Origin: Cymodocea nodosa
Taxonomy: Eukaryota > Streptophyta > Magnoliopsida > Alismatales > Cymodoceaceae
DNA: 64,000 nt
Assembly: GCA_036874045.1 (NCBI GenBank)
Contig: CM072341.1
Location: forward strand, 12,536,501 to 12,600,500
Reading direction: 5' to 3'
The translations under genes were made by a program, and so were the position numbers. The notes under the pieces are model-generated. The model had not been told where the DNA came from and ran no database searches. It worked only from the letters and a program-made list of their open reading frames with translations. Of the stretch, positions 56,950 to 64,000 are shown piece after piece. How positions within the stretch are numbered: the stretch's first letter is position 1; the number at the start of each line of letters is the position of its first letter.

Positions 56950-57858
56950 TTGTATTCATGATATTTTCATGAAATTTATCTGCAATTTCTTTCTTTTGCT
57001 CTTGTGTGTTGTTCTCAATAGTGTTAACTATTCATATTGTCCTTCTATATTTGTAGTGTCTTGAACTTGTACATCATATTCATCTTCTTGTAGTTCATCT
57101 TCAAGATCTTGATATAAGTCTATTCTATTTACTTTATGAATGAAATTGTGAACTAAAAAATATGCTAAAACTATTTTTACTTGAGTTGTGAAAGGGAATG
57201 ACATATATCCTCGTAATATTATAAAATGATGTTTGATTACTCCAAATGTACGTTCAATTATTGTCCTTAACTGTAAATGTCTATAGTTGAAGTTTTCTAT
57301 TATATTAGTTGGTTTTCAATTTCCTTCATATTCTGATAAGTGATATCGAACGTCTCAAAATGGACATATAAACTCAGGTCTATTTGAAAATCTAGCATCA
57401 ACTAAGTAAAATTTACTTGCATGTATTTGAACATCTTTTTGAAATAAGTTCAATTCTGATTGACAAGTGAAATAAAGGTAGATCATAAGTATTGTACATT
57501 GTGATACTTGTAAATCATTGTATTGGCTTATTGCATATTAAAGGAGTCGAGCATCAATAGTTGAACCTTCCTACTCATTAAGAACATACGTAAATTCCTT
57601 ATCAAAATTACATGCAGCCAATACGTTTTGTGATAATTCACCTTTTTTATCCCTAAATTGGGCATTGTCCTTTCCATAAATTGTGGCTTTAATGTGTGTA
57701 CCATCAATAGCACCTATACAATCCTACTCATACCAAAAACAAATTCAATATCAAAATAAGATTAAAAATTATTGTAAAGATTGAAGTGTGTACCTTGAAG
57801 TATGGATAAACATTGACATCATTCTACATTCGACTATGTGTAGTAACTTCATGGTTAG
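56950..57858 (-). pseudogene. Harbinger transposase remnant of element 2
   Basis: CIGAIDGTHIKATIYGKD near 57720-57660, ELSQNVLAACNFD, EFTYVLNE, STIDARLL near 57560, then LVDARFSNRPEFICPF near 57400, YHLSEYEG, NIIENFNYRH and IIERTFGVIKHHF near 57250, SFPFTTQVKIVLAYFLVHNFI near 57180. The D, D and E residues are present. Several stops interrupt it. The two pieces are separated at about 57430-57530 by non-matching DNA that is probably the intron found in element 1. The upstream part is replaced by LTR-C. Confidence 0.75.
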
Positions 57859-59215
57859 CTAAAAGCATATCACTTATATAATATTTAGCTTATCATACGA
57901 GAATTAAGTCATTATGTTATAATTGCACTATTATATGCTTTAATGAAAGAATCTACATAATTTCAAGAAATTAATGTTAATTAAGTATATTTTTGAACTG
58001 CCAATGAGTTACAGGTTTTTTAATTCCTAAGTATCTGAATTGTTTGTTAACTTGGAGAGTTATATTTCATGTACTAGATAGTTATATTTTAAACGATAAA
58101 AGAATATTTTATTATTTCCTAGAGGACACATGTCATGATCTGAAAATCTGATTTAAGTGTGGTTTTATAGTATTAAGCATGATCTATTTTATTTGCATAT
58201 ATTTATATCATGTATAGGTGCATAGTAACAACTTGTTGAGTTAGTATTCTTTTTTTTGAAAGATCACGTGCCAACTTGTTGAGTTATAGGTTTAAATGTA
58301 TAAAAATATCACGTGAGAACTTGTTGAGTTACAAGTTTAAATGTGTAAAAAGATCACGTGAGAACTTGTTGAGTTACAAGTTTAAAGGTGTGAAAAGATC
58401 ACGTAAGAACTTGTTAAGTTAGAATTATGCACGTAGAACTCGTTAAGTTTAAAGGTGTGAAGAGGAGATCATCTTACAATTCTTGGTTCGTGATTCTATA
58501 GGGAGAGGAGGCAAGATTGTAAGTGATTAATTTTTTAGTGGTGTAATCGCGTCGCATGTAGTGACAGAAGTTTTTACTATCGATAGAGATTTTTACATTT
58601 CACCTTTCGCTCATCTTCAAGAACATATCAAAAAAAAAATACCAAAAATAACAAATTATCTATGTTTACATTTAGTATTAAAGTGTTATATTGTTTGTTT
58701 TGTATCGTGATTAATGTTATCATTGTCAGTATTGTGAATGTTTTATATTTGTTTGATTCAGAAAATAGCTTTATTATTTACTAAAATTGATTCGTTCTAG
58801 ATACTTAAATATTTTAATGGTTACTATTTGAAATATTTGAATGTTAGTGTTACTAAATGACAAATCTAATATTAACTAACATTAAAGAGCTTAATTGATG
58901 TTATTTACATTCTGTAGAACCACCTAATGGTTGGCCAAATTCCTTTATGAATAGCAATATTTAATTGGAAAGGTAGGCTCGTGGAGTTAACTTAAGTCTA
59001 CGAGGTTAGTCCATTGAGTTAACCATAACTCTATGAACTAAGTCTGTTGTGTTAATTGTAACTCAATGGAGTGCTTAACTAAACACATATAAACTCCAAT
59101 ATAAAAATAAAATAGTACACAATTCTTACTCAATCTCTGTAGGATCGACTTGTACTTATACACAAATACAATATACACTATGCACTTGCAGTTAAAATAC
59201 AAATTGGAAAAATTC
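57859..59215 (+). repeat. LTR-C (copy A family, plus orientation)
   Basis: Aligns in reverse with LTR-A: taatatttagcttatcatacg and atgttataattgcactatta near its start correspond to the end of LTR-A, and actatgcacttgcagttaaa near 59190 corresponds to its beginning. Both outermost ends are missing. It sits inside the transposase-bearing part of element 2. Confidence 0.75.
58210..58450 (+). repeat. Tandem 52-bp repeat with G-box in LTR-C
   Basis: Four to five units of about 52 bases, each with (a/g)atcacgtgagaacttg then ttgagttacaagttt. Each unit carries cacgt(g/a) and a cttgttgagttacaag palindrome-like block. The outer units are decayed. Confidence 0.85.
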
Positions 59216-59580
59216 AATTGAGAATAACTTTATTATCAACTTTCTTGTTGCCAATTTCCAATTGAGAATCTAACATGAATAACATATCTTACGCATTATT
59301 TCATCAAATCCATGAAAAATATTTCTACTTCTAAGTAATCCAGATGAGGATATTCACATACAAGATAAGAACAACTAATGAGAAGCTAGATAAAATGGCA
59401 ACAAGGCATAAACTAACCAATTATGCACGACATTGCAATAATAATATTGTTCTACTTGAAGAAGAGAGGATGGCATTGTCAATTCTTTTCACTCAAGCTA
59501 GACATATAATTTGTATACAAGTCATACATTGAAGTATTTGAAATCAAATAAACTAAAATACTATGAAATCACGAACAAAA
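59216..59580. other. Spacer right of LTR-C
   Basis: AT-rich. A 62-codon plus frame at 59344-59532 (MRIFTYKIRTTNEKLDKM...) has no recognisable product. Confidence 0.35.
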
Positions 59581-59945
59581 TGATGAGGAGCATCGGGCAA
59601 ACAAAAATTTAGACAAGGAGTGTTGGGCAAAGAAAATTAGGAGCATTAGGCAAACAAAAATTTAGATAAGGAGTGTCGGGAGAACAAAATCAAGAGGAGT
59701 GTCAGGTGGACAAAAATTTAAACAAGGAGTGTCGAGTGGACAAAATCAAGAGGAGCATTGGGTGAACAAAAATTTAGACGAGGAGCATTGGGAAAACAAA
59801 ATCAGGAGTGTCAAGTAAACAAAAATTCAAACAAGGAGTGTCAAATAGACAAAATTGGGAGGAGCATTCAATAAACAAAAATTTAGACGATGAGCATTGA
59901 GTGGGCAAAATCAAGAGGAGCACCGAGTGAACAAAAATTTAGACA
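59581..59945. repeat. Minisatellite of about 58-bp units
   Basis: About six units, each made of two related halves: gaggagcattgggtgaac followed by aaaaatttagac, and aaggagtgtcgggtggac followed by aaaatcaa. Clean tandem order with point differences. Confidence 0.9.
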
Positions 59946-59959
59946 TTGTTATGTAAAAT

Positions 59960-60257
59960 GATACTTAGGCAGGTAGATGAATGTTGGATAGGTGAGTGCG
60001 AAGAGATGAGCACAATAGATGACAATAGGTGGACCAACATGACAAATGAGTGCAATGGATATGTGTAGGTGAATGAGCACGATGGACAAGCAACGACAAA
60101 TGACCATAGGTGGATGAGTGTGGTAGATGAGCAATAAGCGAGGGTAGCAGATTGTCGAGCGATTGTAGCAAATAAGCAGTGGCAGACGAGTGCAATAGAC
60201 AAGTGATGGTAGACAAGCATAGATAGATAGGTGCAGTGAGCGCGATGGATGAATATT
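59960..60257. repeat. gatgagtg-type minisatellite, left part
   Basis: Degenerate short units (ggtggatgagtgtggtagac, gagcaacaag-like) that continue on the other side of LTR-D at 61979-62115. It resembles the 53.4-kb minisatellite in composition. Minus-strand frames rich in His/Leu/Ser are artefacts. Confidence 0.7.
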
Positions 60258-61978
60258 TAGAATGAAAAAATACATAATATTAGTGGTTAATTACATAATA
60301 TTTAGCTTATTATATAAGGATTAAGCCATTATGTTACAATTATATGAATATGCGCCTTAATTACAGAATATGCATAATTTCAAGGAATTAAATATTAATT
60401 AAGTATTATTTATAAAAGATTGAAAATCTAGTTTACGGAACCTCGTAAAGTTAGGAATTATTACATATGTCCAATTATGAATGATTAGAAATTACTTCTT
60501 TTACATGTCAAGTGTTAAATGTTATATGAATATGTACTTGTTTTACTAAATTATAGAACTAAATGAGTCCCTTGAGTTAAGCTTAACTCAATGAAGTTGG
60601 TCTTTTGAGTTAAGAGTTAAGTTAACAAAGTAAGTCTGTTGAGTTACACTAGCTCAACAGACCCATTATTTTCTAATATTAGATTGTGAGCAATTGTAAG
60701 AAATTTGAAGGAAACCACGTTGCACGAATTACGTCATGATCTAAATCGTAGAATGAAGAAATAATCACCATCATTGATGTGAAGGAAGGAAATTCAATTA
60801 GTCATTTAGACAAAAGTAGTTATTACTAAAAGAAATATAAAAGGAAAAGATAAAAGAAAGAAGAGGTGTGGGTGGAGAATCACGTTAACTACAATAAGTG
60901 TCAAACATTTCTTGAAGCACTAATCATCACCAATCCATCGAAGGTTCGTAAGAATAATTTCTAGATGTCGGGTCGATTTCGAATCAAATATGTTGACTGA
61001 CAACTACTGTGAGAAGTAATCGCATCATAGGGAGGGAAACCATTTTCATTAAGTACTAAATCATCTCTTAGGAGACTAAAGTTTTTAGCTTTAGTTTCAA
61101 GTTGATGCCACTATATTGAAGAGGAGATCAACTTACATAAGTCTTAGTTTACAATCCTATAGGGAGAGGAATGTATGATAGTAAGTGATTAAATTTTTAG
61201 TAGTGTAATTACGTCACATGTAGTGACAGAAGTTCTTATTGTTGATAGAGAATTTTACCTTACACCTTTCGTTCATATTTAAGAACATATTACAACAAAA
61301 ATAAAATAAAAACTCATTATCTGTTTTTATGTTTATCAAATCTATGTTGTATCGTTTGTTTTGTATTGTCATTATTGGTATTGTTAGTATTGTTAAATAT
61401 TTTATGTTTAATTTATTTCAATAAATAGGAAATTGTATTATTAATTATTAACTAGTTCATATTCAATTTCGAAATCCTAATTGATATGTTTACTGTTTTA
61501 AATATCTGAATGCTAGTATTGATTAATGATAAATATAGTATAAACTAACATTAGAAACTTAATTGATATTATTTACATTCTATAAAACCATCCAATAGAT
61601 GACCATATTCCTTTATGGATAACAAATTTTAAATTGAAGTTATTAAAGAAATTCATTGAGTTAATTTTAACTCTACAAAGATAGTTTGTTGAGATAGTTG
61701 TAACTTAACGAACTAAGTTTATTAAGTTAGCAGTAATTCAATAGAGTAAGTAATCCAGAACCCAAAAACCTTTGGTTGTAAAAAATTTAAATAGTCTAAA
61801 ATTTTTACTCAGTCCTTGTGAGATTGACCTATACTTATATATTTATGCGATAGACATTGTGCACTTGTAGTTAATGAAATGAATAGATTTATTGAATTTA
61901 AATTTTATTTGTGAAAATTACTTGTTTATTTAAAGAATTATTAGATATACATATATTTGAATAAATAAGAGCAAACCA
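60258..61978 (+). repeat. LTR-D (copy A/B family), solo
   Basis: Begins tatttagaatgaaaaaatac, matching the reverse of LTR ends in copies A and B, and ends gagcaaacca. Palindromic cgttgagtta blocks lie at 60555-60660 and 61650-61745, and the gtgcacttgtagttaat motif near 61860. It is flanked on both sides by the same minisatellite, so it is a solo LTR inserted into it. The target duplication is not clear (gatga/gataa at best). Confidence 0.75.
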
Positions 61979-62115
61979 GATAATGAGCGCAAGTGGATGA
62001 GCATTGTGTACAAGCAATGGTGAACAACCACAATTGGACGAGTGTGGTAGACGAGCAACAAGTAAGGGTAGCAAATTGTCGAGCAACTACGAAAGACGAG
62101 TGTCAAGTGTCAAGA
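61979..62115. repeat. gatgagtg-type minisatellite, right part
   Basis: Continuation of the array interrupted by LTR-D; shares gacgagtgtggtagacgagc and aagggtagcaaattgtcgag with the left part. Confidence 0.7.
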
Positions 62116-62294
62116 GAAGGTTTTAGAAATTAAATTTCGACATTTTAGGTTTAGAATTTATTTTCCCAACCTTTACACATGTTTGAAATTTATTTTCTTA
62201 AAGAATTTAAATTTCAAGATATACAAACACTTTATCACTCAAAATCTAATGAATTTTTTTTTTCAATTTTATCAAATTCTAAGTGCATAAATCC

Positions 62295-64000
62295 TACATT
62301 ATTATTATTCTTTCCTTCTCCTTAAACCTCTAATTTATCTTTTTGCTTTGATTGATATGTCTTTGGCTTTTTCTCCCTTTTTACTTGCACCGAATCACCT
62401 TCCGTATGTCGTGCATTCTGACATCTATCTTTTGGATTCTGCCACTTCCTTTATTCTGCTTAGAGTTGACTACCTCTACGGTTCAGTTCAGTTGATTTAA
62501 TCTATTATCTTGTGATTGTTTTGGAGCCCTCTCTTCCTTGACCATCCCTTCAGAATTTTGATTCTTCAAAGTTCTACAAGTGAACTTATCCTGACTTATT
62601 CTGAAGTAACGGTGACAAAATTTGGGTTCAACAGGTTGGTTGATAATCTCATCTTTATTATCAATATGGGAAAGAACAATAAAACTTGTTGACGGCAAAA
62701 AAAAGAAAGAATGTAATATATATATATATATAAAATTAAAATACGATGAAAGAACAATAACACAAAAGAGGAAGGATAGGCAAAATGAATATAAAAAAAA
62801 GGAGGAAAACATTTTTCCCTTCTTCCACGATCACGCACGCGAGCGTATGATCCCACGAACGCACTCCATTGGAATATTATAAAAAGAAGAGACAGGAGCG
62901 AATAAAAAGAATAAACGCACCACCCTCTCTCCGGACATCGACTGTGGCCTGACGAAGGAAAGAAAATTTCCAATGGACCCTCGAAAAAAAAAAAAAAAAA
63001 AAAAAAAAAACAGAAAATCTCCCACTCGCGGGATACCTACCGCTTCTCCATCGCACGCTTTATTAGTTTACAAGCATCAACCTCCATCTGCCATCACGTG
63101 TTTCAGCTAAAAAAAGAAAAGAAAAGAAAAGTGAACAGGTGGGTCTTCGTCTCGTAAAAAGAAAAAAAAAGAAAAAAATAACGTTGTACGTCTCCTGAAA
63201 GTGAACGATCTAAGATAATTGTAATTTTTTTTTTTTTTAAAAAAATGAGATAATGTCTACCGTATTTTTTTTCTTAGAAAGAAATATAGATTATAACAAT
63301 GGTGGAAAAGGAAGAAGAACATTGTTGTACTTCTTTCAAAAATAATAAGATCGAATTACAACAATGGTTCAAAAAAATACGAAAGATTGTAGGAACTATG
63401 ACAACATATAATATATATAAAAAATTAATAGTATAAACAGTATATAAAAAAAATGATATAACACATCAAATATTCCTTAAAAGACATGAAATACTCTTAA
63501 ATATGAGCATAAACTATCTGTAAAATTTATATTTTGACTTAAAAGAAACATAAGATGTGGAAACATATAAAAGATAACATACATAAATATCAAATACTTA
63601 AAATATTAAAGATTTCTTGGTAAGAGTTTAAGTTACGTAGATTCTCCTGATAACAGTACAAGCAATCTAGCGATAGTAGATTCAGAATATTTGTTGTCAT
63701 TTTTTCATTTACAAATAATAAAAAAATTTGATTTACCAGGATACACTTAGTATATTTGATGCAAATAATACATCATTCTCAAAAGGGGAGAGTATAAGGA
63801 TTAGTTGTTAATACATCATTCTCAGAAGATATAAGGTGTAGGATTAGTTGTTAATCTTTAATATGCACATAATATAAGATGCATATTTAAAAAACATATA
63901 TACAATGAGATGCATTTCACATTTTGAAGGAGTATCGAAGATCAAAAAAAAAAAAAATTCACGTTCAACAAAACTCCTCCCAAAAGGGGAGAGTTTTCTT
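62295..64000. other. Unassigned right edge
   Basis: Moderately GC-rich DNA at 62800-63080 with a TATA-like tattataaaaag near 62874, a 27-base A tract (62984-63010) and a cacgtg box near 63097. This could be the promoter or leader of a gene whose coding part I cannot see. The frames of about 110-125 codons on the minus strand (62973, 62812) have no recognisable product. After 63200 it is AT-rich with A/T homopolymers. A near-direct repeat around aaaaggggagagt is at 63781 and 63975. Confidence 0.35.

Larger units (their letters stand above)
56396..62294 (-). mobile_element. PIF/Harbinger DNA transposon 2, with nested inserts
   Basis: The left end gggtctatttgtacactta gaatttga (after TTA) and the right end read on the minus strand, ggatttatgcactta gaatttga, are terminal inverted repeats. 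Between them lie a Harbinger transposase remnant (56950-57858), LTR-C, minisatellites and LTR-D. Without the inserts the element would be about 2 kb. The TTA duplication is seen only on the left. Dead. Confidence 0.65.

Noticed and set aside
59939-60275. Cys/His/Leu-rich minus frames that look like membrane proteins.
   Set aside because: Three overlapping frames over a minisatellite; no consistent protein.

Overview
The window is nuclear DNA from a flowering plant. Evidence: intron-split plant-type CDC48, a DVL/ROTUNDIFOLIA small-peptide gene, plant TATA boxes and pyrimidine-rich leaders, and Athila-like, Ty1/copia and PIF/Harbinger transposons. The repeat load and the style of the unique sequence suggest a monocot with a mid-sized or large genome, but the species cannot be fixed from sequence alone. 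Most of the DNA is AT-rich. Host genes are few: a 94-aa unrecognised small protein (3488-3772, +), a 58-aa DVL/RTFL peptide (17169-17345, +) and CDC48 (28419-20314, -, nine coding exons, 812 aa, one 4.8-kb intron and one GC-AG intron).

Layout. 0-3 kb: LINE tail and low-complexity DNA with a doubtful promoter/first exon. 3-4 kb: small gene behind a (CT)(CA)(CG) tract. 4-7.5 kb: AT-rich DNA, an old LTR-like stretch and a 115-bp tandem repeat. 7.5-14.2 kb: copy B of an Athila-like element holding an LTR, an F-box gene remnant and a gag remnant. 14.2-16.1 kb: copia fragment with one LTR. 17-20 kb: DVL gene and its flanks. 20.3-28.4 kb: CDC48. 29.4-47.8 kb: copy A, an 18.4-kb Athila-like element on the minus strand with both LTRs and a solo LTR of another family nested in one of them. 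47.8-50.8 kb: PIF/Harbinger element 1. 51.2-53.1 kb: another LTR. 53.4-54.1 kb: purine-rich minisatellite. 56.4-62.3 kb: PIF/Harbinger element 2, filled with two LTRs (C, D) and minisatellites. The rest is unassigned.

The main discovery candidate is the retroelement family seen as copies A and B. Both carry an F-box gene of the F-box-plus-associated-domain type in the same place, between a gag capsid segment and the 3' LTR. The two F-box sequences differ mostly by conservative replacements, which suggests the cargo was under protein-level selection while the family spread. The LTRs and spacers also carry arrays of short palindromes (arms such as cgttgagttat/ataactcaacg, and a second gatgc/gcatc type) and G-box (cacgtg) motifs. 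Copy A's 3' LTR lies about 1 kb upstream of the CDC48 start codon and points the same way.

All retroelements here are treated as fossils. All coordinates and alignments were made by eye, and no database search was possible.
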